The position numbers and the translations under genes are program-made. Positions 8,519 through 15,957 of a stretch of 64,000 nucleotides of DNA are shown here, one piece after another. Position 1 is the first letter of the stretch. Every line of letters starts with the position of its first letter. The stretch is taken from the NCBI RefSeq assembly GCF_000011365.1, contig NC_004463.1:7922001-7986000 (forward strand), written 5' to 3'. Source of the stretch: Bradyrhizobium diazoefficiens USDA 110. GTDB lineage: Bacteria; Pseudomonadota; Alphaproteobacteria; Rhizobiales; Xanthobacteraceae. The notes beneath the pieces were generated by a model, which saw nothing but the letters and a program-made list of their open reading frames with translations, was not told the origin of the DNA and searched no databases.

Positions 8519-9475
8519 TCAATCCGCGTCAAGAACAGCCGGCTCGATGACGCCGGCGCGTTCGGTGATCACCCTGTATTGCTCGGGACGCCGGTGGGCG
8601 GCGAAATTGAACATCTTGTCCTTGCCCTGGCGGCAGAGGTCGAGATCGATGTCGGCGACGACCACCTCGTCCGCCAGCGTCTGGGCCTGCGCGACGATGC
8701 GACCATTGGGATCGACGATGCAGGAGCCGCCGATCAGCCCGGAGCCGTCCTCCTCGCCCGCCTTCGCCACCGAGATCGCCCAGGTCGCGTTCATGTAGGC
8801 ATTGGCCTGCGTCACCAGCGTCGAATGGAAGGTGCGCAAGGCACCGTCTTCGGTGGCGCCACCATTCGGATCGTAGGCAGCGGAATTGTAGCCGATGCAG
8901 ACGAGCTCGACGCCCTGCAGGCCGAGCACGCGCCAGGATTCCGGCCAGCGGCGATCGTTGCAGATCATCATGCCCATGATGGCGTGGGCCCAGGCCGAAC
9001 CGGCCCGGAAGGCGGGAAAACCGAGATCGCCATATTCGAAATAGCGCTTCTCCAGCTGCTGGTAGCGCGCACCCGGCCGCGGCTCGACCGAGCCCGGCAG
9101 ATGCACCTTGCGATAGCGGCCGAGAATCTCGCCGTCACGATCGACCAGGATGGCGCAATTGTAGCGGCGGCCGTCCGGCGTCAGCTCGGCATAGCCGACA
9201 TAAAAACCGACACGGAGCGCACGTGCGCGGTCGAACAGCTTGGCCACCGCCGGGTTGGGCATGCCGCGCTCGAAATATTGGTCGAGCGCCTCGCCCTCCA
9301 GCAGCCAGCGCGGAAAGAACGTGGTGAAGGCAAGCTCCGGGAACACCACGAGGCTGGCGCCGCGGCCGGCGGCCTCCTCCAGCAGCGCGAGCATGCGCGA
9401 GAGCGTATGCTCACGCGAGTCTGCTTTCTGCGTCGGGCCCATCTGGGCGGCGGCGGCGCGAAGGACACGAACCAA
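8519..9475 (-). CDS. N-carbamoyl-D-amino-acid hydrolase (nitrilase superfamily)
   Basis: A 318-residue carbon-nitrogen hydrolase. The triad is at the positions typical of N-carbamoyl-D-amino-acid amidohydrolases: E47 in VVFPELAFTTFFPRW, K123 in RYRKVHLPG, and C172 in MICNDRRWPESWR. The long FFPRW and NDRRWPE motifs are hallmarks of that enzyme and separate it from plain nitrilases. It would release a D-amino acid, CO2 and ammonia in the cytoplasm. The start is taken as TTG at 9475, which has a good GGAGG ribosome site six bases upstream; a second TTG at 9487 has none. First gene of the operon, divergent from a LysR gene. Confidence 0.9.
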   Translation of the reverse strand: MVRVLRAAAAQMGPTQKADSREHTLSRMLALLEEAAGRGASLVVFPELAFTTFFPRWLLEGEALDQYFERGMPNPAVAKLFDRARALRVGFYVGYAELTPDGRRYNCAILVDRDGEILGRYRKVHLPGSVEPRPGARYQQLEKRYFEYGDLGFPAFRAGSAWAHAIMGMMICNDRRWPESWRVLGLQGVELVCIGYNSAAYDPNGGATEDGALRTFHSTLVTQANAYMNATWAISVAKAGEEDGSGLIGGSCIVDPNGRIVAQAQTLADEVVVADIDLDLCRQGKDKMFNFAAHRRPEQYRVITERAGVIEPAVLDAD

Positions 9476-9626
9476 GATTGCCTCCAATCTGTGCGCAGTG
9501 CCGCCTCAATGGGCGAATGAACCCCTTGATGCGACGTGCAAATCCGCCGCCATTACGCGGAAGCGGGGCTGCAAAATCAATTCGTTCTGCTATGATGTTT
9601 TGGCCCTGAGTATAATCGGCAGTGAT
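9476..9626. promoter_or_regulatory. Divergent promoter region between carbamoylase operon and LysR gene
   Basis: A 151-bp AT-richer intergenic region separates the two divergent transcription units. This is the classical arrangement for a LysR protein that controls its neighbour. No confident -35/-10 pair or T-N11-A box could be fixed by eye, so only the region is marked. Confidence 0.5.
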
Positions 9627-10553
9627 ATGAACCTGCGTCAGCTCGAGATCCTGCGCGCCGTCATCCGCCACCGCACCACCGTGGCGGCGGCGGATGAGCT
9701 GGCACTGTCGCAGCCCGCGGTCAGCAATGCGCTGAAGACCATGGAGGCGCAGGCGGGTTTCGCGCTGTTCGAGCGCGTCAACAACCGGCTGTTTCCGACC
9801 GCCGAAGCGATGGCGCTCTACAAGGAGAGCGAGGCGATCTTCGCGCTGCACGCAAAACTCGAGAACCGCGTGCGCGATCTGCGCGAGAACCGGTCCGGGC
9901 ATCTCGCCATCGTGGCGACGCCGCCGCTTGCCTACAGCATCATCCCGTCCGCGCTGTCGGGCTTCCTGCGCCGCCGCCCGGAGACGCGCGTCTTCTTCGA
10001 CGTGCGGCGCTACGAGGGCATCATCGAGGGCGTGCTCAGCCGTGTCGCCGAGCTCGGCTTCGCGCTCGGGCTGACGCATCATCCCGGCATCGCGCACGAG
10101 GTGGTGCACACCGGCGAGATGGTCTGCGTGCTGCCGCCGCAGCATCCGCTCGCCGACCGGCCCGTGATCTCGGCCGCCGATCTGTCCGGCCTGCCCTTCA
10201 TCGGGCTCGAGCGCGGCACACGCCTCGGCGAGGCCGTGCGCGACAGTTTTGCGCGGGCCGGCGCGCCATTCCGGCCGACCGTCGAGGTGCGCTACTGCAA
10301 CACCGCCTGCGTGCTCGCTGCCGCCGGCGTCGGTGCCGCGGTGGTCGATCCGTTCTCGCCGCGGCAGAACGGCGGCAATGGCCTCGTCGTCCGGCCGTTC
10401 ACGCCGACGACCCATGCGGTCGCCTACATGCTCTGGTCGGAAGCCGAGCCGCTATCACGCCTCGCCAAGGCCTTTCTGAGCGAGGTGCGGAAGCAGAGCG
10501 CGCTGCTGGAGGGCCCAGCGCCACACCAGCAACATGGGGCAGAAAGCGACTGA
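9627..10553 (+). CDS. LysR-family transcriptional regulator
   Basis: A 308-residue LysR protein. The winged-helix DNA-binding part (about residues 1-60) reads LRQLEILRAVIRHRTTVAAA followed by LSQPAVSNALKTME, the recognition helix. The effector domain follows from about residue 90. ATG at 9627 gives the canonical LysR N-terminus; the longer open frame upstream does not. It is divergent from the N-carbamoylase operon and therefore its likely regulator. It is followed 42 bp later by the glutamine amidotransferase gene on the same strand. Confidence 0.93.
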   Translation: MNLRQLEILRAVIRHRTTVAAADELALSQPAVSNALKTMEAQAGFALFERVNNRLFPTAEAMALYKESEAIFALHAKLENRVRDLRENRSGHLAIVATPPLAYSIIPSALSGFLRRRPETRVFFDVRRYEGIIEGVLSRVAELGFALGLTHHPGIAHEVVHTGEMVCVLPPQHPLADRPVISAADLSGLPFIGLERGTRLGEAVRDSFARAGAPFRPTVEVRYCNTACVLAAAGVGAAVVDPFSPRQNGGNGLVVRPFTPTTHAVAYMLWSEAEPLSRLAKAFLSEVRKQSALLEGPAPHQQHGAESD

Positions 10554-10595
10554 GCATCGCAACCTTTGACCTTGTCCTTTTGACCTTGGGGGCAC

Positions 10596-11315
10596 ATGGC
10601 ACGCATCACCATCATCGAGACCGGGCAGGTCCCGCAAGAATATCGCGAGCAGCACGGCTCGTTTCCCGACATGTTCGAGCGCATGGTCCGCGCCGAGGAT
10701 CCGACGGCCACGGTCGACGTGATCAGCATCCCGAATGGCGATGCACTTCCCGATCCAGGCAAGCTCGAAGCCGTGCTGATCACCGGCGCGGCCGCCGGCG
10801 TCTATGACGGGCTCGACTGGATCGCGTCGCTGGAAGATTTCGTGCGTACGGCTTACGCCAACAAGACGCCGATGGTCGGCGTGTGCTTCGGCCATCAATT
10901 GATCGCGCAGGCCCTGGGCGGCACCGTGCGCAAGTCGGAGAAAGGCTGGGGCATCGGCCGGCACGTCTATCAGGTGCTGCCCGAGAACGGCGTCGTCGAA
11001 GGCGAAGCGGTCGCGATCGCCGCCTCACATCAGGACCAGGTGGTCGAGCCGCCGACCGACGCGCTGACGATCCTCTCGTCCGAGTTCACCCCGCATGCCG
11101 GCCTGCTCTACGCCAACGGCGCGACGCTGACCGTGCAGCCGCATCCGGAGTTCGACGTGGAGTTCGCGCAAGTGTGCTGCGAGCTGCGCGACGGCAAGGC
11201 GCCGGATGACGTCGTCGCCACGGCGCGCGCGTCGCTGGCGCAGCCGCTGGACAACGCGAAGCTCGGTGGGGCGATTACGCGGTTTCTGGCGCGCAAATCT
11301 CTCCCCACATCCTGA
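10596..11315 (+). CDS. Class I glutamine amidotransferase
   Basis: A 239-residue GATase domain protein standing alone. The nucleophile C97 is in GVCFGHQL, and the His-Glu pair H183/E185 is in VQPHPEFD. An oxyanion-type TGAAAGVYD segment lies at about 63-71. Such free-standing GATase1 proteins resemble GMP-synthase-type glutaminases or gamma-glutamyl peptidases; the acceptor is unknown. It probably shares a transcript with the LysR gene 42 bp upstream. Its last codons and TGA stop fall inside a palindromic repeat that begins at about 11303. Confidence 0.88.
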   Translation: MARITIIETGQVPQEYREQHGSFPDMFERMVRAEDPTATVDVISIPNGDALPDPGKLEAVLITGAAAGVYDGLDWIASLEDFVRTAYANKTPMVGVCFGHQLIAQALGGTVRKSEKGWGIGRHVYQVLPENGVVEGEAVAIAASHQDQVVEPPTDALTILSSEFTPHAGLLYANGATLTVQPHPEFDVEFAQVCCELRDGKAPDDVVATARASLAQPLDNAKLGGAITRFLARKSLPTS

Positions 11316-11414
11316 GGAGCGCGCTCGCGCGCGCGTCTCGAAGGATGAAGGCCCGGATGCAGCAGCAGGGCCTGCCTGGTTCGAGACGCCGCTTCGCGGC
11401 TCCTCACCATGAGG
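11303..11414. repeat. Interspersed palindromic repeat, family B copy 1
   Basis: Contains CCTGAGGAGCGCGCTCGCGC and TCTCGAAGGATGAAG on one arm and TTCGAGACGCCGC and CTCCTCACCATGAGGAT on the other, forming a long imperfect hairpin. A second copy is at 45544-45655. The left edge overlaps the stop codon of the preceding glutamine amidotransferase gene. Confidence 0.85.
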
Positions 11415-11435
11415 ATTGAGAGTTGCTTGCGCGGC

Positions 11436-11903
11436 TCAGAACGGATCCGTCCCCAACCCCGCCACATCCGCCGGCCGCGGCCCCGGCGCGGGCCAATGAA
11501 ACCGGCGGTCCTTCTCTGCAATCATGATGTCGTTGATCGACGCCTCGCGCCGCTTCATCAGGCCGTGCTCGTCGAACTCCCATTGCTCGTTGCCGTAGGA
11601 GCGATACCACTGGCCGCTCGCGTCGTGCCATTCGTACTGGAAGCGCACCGCGATGCGGTTGCCGTCGAAGGCCCAGAGGTCCTTGATCAGGCGGTAGTCG
11701 TGCTCCTTCTCCCATTTGCGGGTGAGGAAGGCGACGATGGCCTCGCGGCCCTGGAACACCTCGGAGCGGTTACGCCAGCGGCTGTCCTCGGTATAGGCGA
11801 GCGAGACACGTACCGGATCGCGCGAATTCCAGGCGTCCTCGGCCATGCGGGCCTTTTGCGCAGCGGTCTCGCGGGTAAAGGGGGGAAGCGGCGGACGCGA
11901 CAT
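11436..11903 (-). CDS. NTF2-like protein of the DUF1348 family
   Basis: A 155-residue protein with the DUF1348/nuclear-transport-factor-2-like pattern: early [14 protein letters not shown], then [35 protein letters not shown] and [10 protein letters not shown]. Such small cone-shaped proteins bind or turn over small molecules, and no reaction is established for this family. ATG at 11903 was chosen because the conserved part starts there; the in-frame extension upstream has no family similarity. It is cytoplasmic, with no signal peptide. Confidence 0.85.
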   Translation of the reverse strand: MSRPPLPPFTRETAAQKARMAEDAWNSRDPVRVSLAYTEDSRWRNRSEVFQGREAIVAFLTRKWEKEHDYRLIKDLWAFDGNRIAVRFQYEWHDASGQWYRSYGNEQWEFDEHGLMKRREASINDIMIAEKDRRFHWPAPGPRPADVAGLGTDPF

Positions 11904-11982
11904 GGTGGCCTCATCGGTTGGTCGGGGCCGCAAATCTATCGCCGCAGCCGGCGGAGTCGAGTGGCCATCACCAATCGGGCGA

Positions 11983-12387
11983 TCACGAAATCAGATCAGC
12001 CTTCATCAGCGTGCGGATCGACTTCGGGATCGGCTGGGCACGGCCGCCGCTGATGAAGGCGACGCGCACTTCGGCCTTGACCAGCACGTCCTCGCCGCGC
12101 CGGACCTCCTGTGCGAGCATGATGGAGGCGCCTTTCACCGCGATTGGCCAGGTCACGACGTCGAGCACGTCGTCCATCCGCGCGGGCTTGAGGAAATCCA
12201 GGTGCATCGAGCGCACCACGAAGGCGAAGCCGGAGTCCTCCGTCGCGGGCTGCTCGAACAGCGCCTGCTGCTCGGCGCCCATCAGCCGCAGATGATTGGT
12301 CCGCCCCCGTTCCATGAAGCGCAGATAATTGGCGTGATAGACGATGCCGGAGAACTCTGACTTGACGATATCGCAACAAAAGGCCAA
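11983..12387 (-). pseudogene. YbgC-like acyl-CoA thioesterase with replaced N-terminus (probably inactive)
   Basis: From SGIVYHANYLRFMERGRT onward this is a normal hot-dog-fold (4HBT) thioesterase and closely matches its neighbour at 12441-12884. The preceding residues read CCDIVKSEF instead of the family's VYFEDTD, so the catalytic aspartate and first strand are lost. The only nearby in-frame start is a TTG at 12387, and the frame stays open further upstream into sequence unrelated to the family. This looks like the 3' part of a gene whose front was cut off by recombination. If translated, the product should fold poorly or be inactive. Confidence 0.65.
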
Positions 12388-12440
12388 CGCATTGATTTCA
12401 TTGGGTCGCTGGAGCGTTAAAGCGTGAACGAAAGGCAGAT

Positions 12441-12884
12441 TTATCTGTGCTCTTCCATAGCAAGCCTCAGAGCCTTTGGGATGCGCTGCGCTTTTCCGCC
12501 TGAGATAAACGCGACCCGTACACGCGCCGAGACCAAGAGATCACCCCCGCGCCTGCACTCCTGCAGCAAGGCAATCGACGCGCCTCTCACCTCTTGCGGG
12601 ACCGTGACAATGTCAAGCAGGTCGTCCAAGACTGCCGGTTTTAGAAAATCGATTGTCATCGAACGGACAACGAAGGCGAAGCCCGGCGCATCGTTCCGCG
12701 TTTCCTCGAGCAGCGCTTGCTGATTGGTGCCGAGCAGGCGCAAGTAATTCGTTCTGCCACGTTCCATGAAACGCAAAAAATTCGCGTGATAAACAATCTG
12801 GCCGGAATCGGTATCTTCGAAATAGACGCGGACCTGCATGTAATGCCGTCCGTCTCGAATTTCGCCGTCAAGAGAGAGTGTCAC
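12441..12884 (-). CDS. YbgC-like acyl-CoA thioesterase (hot-dog fold)
   Basis: A 147-residue 4HBT-family protein with the intact active-site stretch VRVYFEDTDSGQIVYHAN, in which the aspartate after EDT is catalytic in the family. The likely role is hydrolysis of short- or medium-chain acyl-CoA in the cytoplasm. The start may be GTG at 12884, which keeps the usual leader LDGEIRDGRHYMQ, or ATG at 12839. Its codons are visibly more AT-rich than those of the truncated paralogue downstream, suggesting it arrived from another lineage. It marks the left edge of the accessory region. Confidence 0.85.
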   Translation of the reverse strand: MTLSLDGEIRDGRHYMQVRVYFEDTDSGQIVYHANFLRFMERGRTNYLRLLGTNQQALLEETRNDAPGFAFVVRSMTIDFLKPAVLDDLLDIVTVPQEVRGASIALLQECRRGGDLLVSARVRVAFISGGKAQRIPKALRLAMEEHR

Positions 12885-13106
12885 AGCGCGGTTTCCTCTT
12901 ATTGCGCGTACAGGGACCCATGGTCTTGCACAGAGGCGGTTTTCTGAGCAATCGTCTTGAGCTTGGCTCCTGCTGCCGGAAGCTGAGGCAACCGCCTGAA
13001 TGCGGCAGGCGTCGCGCTGCTGCCATCGACTTCGGATGAATATGTCGGAGATCTATCGTCAACGCGTACCCGGCTTGAGGACGACGTTCATGAATGCGCC
13101 TCCGGC
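12885..13106. other. Intergenic stretch, no gene seen
   Basis: 222 bp without a supportable reading frame. It continues the decayed region between the thioesterase and the remnants at 13107-13767. Minus-strand frames here are out-of-frame run-on from the broken nuclease gene. Confidence 0.5.
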
Positions 13107-13267
13107 TCATGAACCTAGGCGAGCCAGTCCTTCGCCGCAATCGCTGAACGAAAAATCGCCGAGGCCGGCGAGGCCGTAAATGGCCTTGCCCTTGGCGATG
13201 GCCTCGTGCTCGCTGCTGGCGAGCACGAGGGTTTCGTATGTCATCCAGCTTTTGAAGCCGACGTCGT
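13107..13267 (-). pseudogene. C-terminal remnant of a small unrecognised protein
   Basis: About 53 codons reading YDVGFKSWMTYETLVLASS through AIAKGKAIYGLAGLGDFSFSD to a TGA at 13107 look like genuine coding sequence, with regular amphipathic pattern and good codon use. There is no start of their own: the sequence upstream belongs to the nuclease fragment in another frame. It is probably the tail of a small gene joined to the nuclease by a deletion at about 13268. The family is not recognised. Confidence 0.45.
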
Positions 13268-13767
13268 AGCCCCGCGTGGCGGCTGTCCTTCCTGTTCGGC
13301 AGCCACTCTCGGAGTTGCTGCATATCATCCAGCGCAGTATTCAAGCGTTCGATCCCGATGATATGAGCACTCTTCACGCCAAGCGCCATAAGACCAGCTA
13401 TCAGCTTCTCGTCGGCGCCGCCGGTATAGCGGCGGTTGGTGAAGACCATGTAGTGGTCACACAATCCTTTCTTCCCCAGCCGTTTGATTTTGGCATGCTC
13501 CTTTTTCAGGAGCCGCTCAAAGTCCTTATCCGAGCACGACTTGTCGAATACGGCGACGTGCTTCGCCTGGAGTACGACATCCCCCTCCAAAGGCTGCGTG
13601 GTACTGGGAAAGCACTCAGCCTTGCCATTGAATTTTCCGTCACGACCTCCGTCGCGGCCTGGCGCGAACGGTGTGACGCCTTCCCCGAGCCACTTCACGC
13701 AGATCTTGACGACAAGCTCTTCAAATTCGCTCTCGCTAAGTTCGTAAAGGCGGTAATCGCGGCGCAT
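13268..13767 (-). pseudogene. Mrr-like restriction-endonuclease-domain protein, N-terminal fragment
   Basis: About 165 residues look like a PD-(D/E)XK nuclease of the Mrr kind. ELSESEFEELVVKICVKWLG is followed by a GRDGGRDGKF acidic motif and VVLQAKHV, where QAK supplies the E/QxK part of the active site. SDKDFERLLKKEH, DHYMVFTNRRYTGGADEKL and HIIGIERL follow. After LPNRKD (near 13268) the frame changes into nonsense, so the C-terminal portion is missing. Such proteins occur in phage- or plasmid-defence loci, including some with ABC-type partners; no partner remains here. Confidence 0.65.
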
Positions 13768-14037
13768 ATATAACCTTGTTCCAAATAGAATTGAGTGACC
13801 AGCAACGTGACGCGAATTTGGGCTCCAGTGCTGCCCACGCGTACCAGTAGGGAATCAATGTGGATAACGCAGTGGTTGCAATACTGACGTAATATCGCCT
13901 TCAAGATCAAGGGGAGAGCGCCTGCGCGCCAAAGGCGAACCGCTAAACGGGTTCGTAAGAAAGATCGGGCCCTTCGGCCCAGTAAGAATTTAGAGCCTCC
14001 ACCAGCGGTTTCGGCGCTTCTTTATGTTGATTTAGGT
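13768..14037. other. Intergenic stretch between remnants, no gene seen
   Basis: 270 bp with mixed composition, lower in GC than the core genome, lying between the nuclease remnant and the end of the dead integrase. No open frame, tRNA or clear repeat was recognised. It probably consists of insertion/deletion debris. Confidence 0.5.
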
Positions 14038-15277
14038 TCAGACAAAATCCTGCGCCTCAGGATCAACCGGCGCTTGGTAGACCTCACTCAACTGCCTGCG
14101 AGGAGCGGGCTTGGCCTGACGCACATTGATGGCGGAAGCATCGAGCCTGTTCTTGATGTGCGCCGCATAGAACTTCTCGATCATCTCCACTGAGGTTCGG
14201 CAGTTCTTCGCTATCTAGTAGCTGTCCGCCCCTTCCATCAGGCGCATGCAGATGTAGGTATGCCGCAGGCTGTATGCGGTCCGCCGATTGCCATCCCGAT
14301 CCAGCTTCAACTCGCTCCTATCAAGCAGGGCATTGAACATCTTGATGTGATTGCCCGGAAACACGTGGTCGGTCGGCTTGGGCAACTGCGGCGGCTCGTT
14401 AGAGGGCGGCAGCTTCGCCCGCACCCGCGCTCTGCCCTGCTTCACGTATTTCGCGCGGCCTAGCAGCCGCTCATAGGGTCGCACCGCGCTCGGCATGCTC
14501 TTGCAGTAGCCGACGCCCCGCTTGCCGCGCACCTCGATTTCCAGGATGCGCTCGCCGCTACGTTCGTCCTCAACAATGGTCACGTCGCGATGCTGGAGGT
14601 TCTTGGCCTCATCCGGCCGCAAGCCGGTGTTGGCCAAGAACAGGACGTAATCATGCAATTGCTCGGCACTCCAACGGTGGTGGATCTGGCTGGCCTTCGC
14701 GTGCGCCCGCGTGGTTTCGTAGAGCTGCTTGTATTCCTCGGGGCTGAACCACGGCCGATGCACCACCTTCCCCGAAGTCTTATAAGGAGGAGAGAAGTCC
14801 GGCAGGTGCGCGAGCCATTCATGGCGAATGGCAGTCTTCAACACCTGCCGCAACGTCACGACCTCGTCGTGGATAGTGCTGCGCGCGGGCGCCTTGCCGG
14901 TCTTAGACGTTGCGATCCGGTGCAGGCGATATTCCTGCACCTTGCCTGAAGAACGGCAACAGGTGCAGGCGAAGCCTGATCTCGTAACCCTGGACCCAGC
15001 GCTCGCTGCGCTGGCCCTCGGTGATCACCTCATACTCTTTCAGGAATTGGTCAGCGGCTTGGCGAAAGGTCTTCTCATTCACCAACAGCCCCGCCCGCGC
15101 CTTCCCACGAAGACCGATAAACGAGTCCTCCGCAAACTGCTTGGCGAGGGAGAGATCTTCCTCTCCGGTCGTGCTGCGGTGTTGGCGGCCGTCGATGGAG
15201 GCCGAACAGTGCCAATACCGGCCGTTTCGCCGGTATACCTGAATCAGACCACCTAGAAGCTCGTGCCTGGCCATCAT
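14038..15277 (-). pseudogene. Tyrosine recombinase (phage integrase), disrupted by frameshift and nonsense codon
   Basis: Three pieces of one integrase are visible. The N-terminal part (15277 to about 14945) starts MARHELLGGLIQVYRRNGRYWHC and holds the core-binding domain. A frameshift near 14940 is followed by the middle and catalytic part, beginning VQEYRLHRIATSKTGKAPARS and including NTGLRPDEAKNLQ (catalytic Arg) and SLRHTYICMRLMEGAD (HxxR-type). A TAG at 14215-14217 interrupts GADSY*IAKNCRTSVEM, and the nucleophile Tyr in EKFYAAHI is encoded only downstream of it. The original stop is TGA at 14038. The enzyme must be dead. It lies next to a decayed initiator-tRNA copy, its probable attachment site. 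Confidence 0.85.
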
Positions 15278-15349
15278 GCACCTCCACGTGCATTTTAGCG
15301 CAGGCAACCAAAAAGTCGAATTTTGTGCTAGGCGCGTGCTAGGCCATTT

Positions 15350-15383
15350 ACGAAAAATTAAAGGGTTAGGCTTTCGCCAACCC
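15350..15383 (-). terminator. Rho-independent terminator after decayed tRNA-fMet copy
   Basis: On the minus strand, GGGTTGGC GAAA GCCTAACCC forms a hairpin with a GAAA tetraloop (15363-15383). It is followed by TTTAATTTTT. It lies just downstream of the tRNA-like CCA end at 15404, as expected for a terminator carried along with a captured tRNA 3' end. Confidence 0.65.
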
Positions 15384-15403
15384 GTTGTATTACATCAGAA
15401 ATT

Positions 15404-15479
15404 TGGTTGCGGGGATAGATTTGAACCTATGACCTTCAGGTTATGAGGCCGAAGGTCTGCCGGGCTGGAACCGGTTCGT
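15404..15479 (-). other. Decayed initiator tRNA-Met (CAT) copy, attachment-site scar
   Basis: The minus strand reads CTCATAACCTGAAGGTCAT followed by AGGTTCAAATCTATCCCC and GCAACCA, matching the anticodon arm through CCA of alphaproteobacterial initiator tRNA. One C is missing from the T stem. The 5' half is only roughly preserved (CAGCCCGGCAG remains), and the anticodon and acceptor stems no longer pair, so it is not a working tRNA. It is best read as the attachment site left by the dead integrase at 14038-15277. Confidence 0.7.
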
Positions 15480-15573
15480 CCTATTTGTACGCCACAGCTA
15501 CCCAGCAACCATACCTGCGCACTTGGTTTCTTTCTTGCCGGAGCAGCCTACGATCTTATTGCCCAGACCGATC

Positions 15574-15957
15574 ATGGTTCGGGGCGGAGGCATGCGCGGC
15601 AAAGACGAAAAGATTGGGATCGAGGCATTTGGGTCGGCAGGTTCCAGCAAAATACCGCGGGCGAATCGCCGTCGCAAGAACCGTGGCATGCCGCCGCCCG
15701 CGACGTTCGATATCGATACGCTGCCGGGCAGCTCTAATTTGACGGCATTTGAGGCGGCCGCGGTCATCCGGCGTACGCCCGGCGCGTTGGAGCAGTGGCG
15801 GCGCAATCCGAGCCACCCGCTGAAATGGCGCTACGTCGATGGCCGCCCCCTCTATCGTGTCGATGCGGTACGCGACTATCTGGCCAAGTGCGATAAGACC
15901 ACTAAGATGCCTCAGCCGCATAATGCTCACGGAGACGGCCGAGGAGCTCGGCCTTGA
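15574..15957 (+). CDS. Small helix-turn-helix protein, excisionase-like
   Basis: About 127 residues from ATG 15574, or about 121 from ATG 15592. The N-terminal third is basic and probably disordered. The core NLTAFEAAAVIRRTPGALEQWRRN, then RYVDGRPLYRVDAVRDYLA, has the winged-helix layout of MerR/AlpA/excisionase-type proteins that read a target next to an integrase. It is convergent with the integrase and overlaps its 3' end by 56 bp (15902-15957). The likely role is recombination directionality or repression for that element (inference from domain and position). Confidence 0.6.
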   Translation: MVRGGGMRGKDEKIGIEAFGSAGSSKIPRANRRRKNRGMPPPATFDIDTLPGSSNLTAFEAAAVIRRTPGALEQWRRNPSHPLKWRYVDGRPLYRVDAVRDYLAKCDKTTKMPQPHNAHGDGRGARP

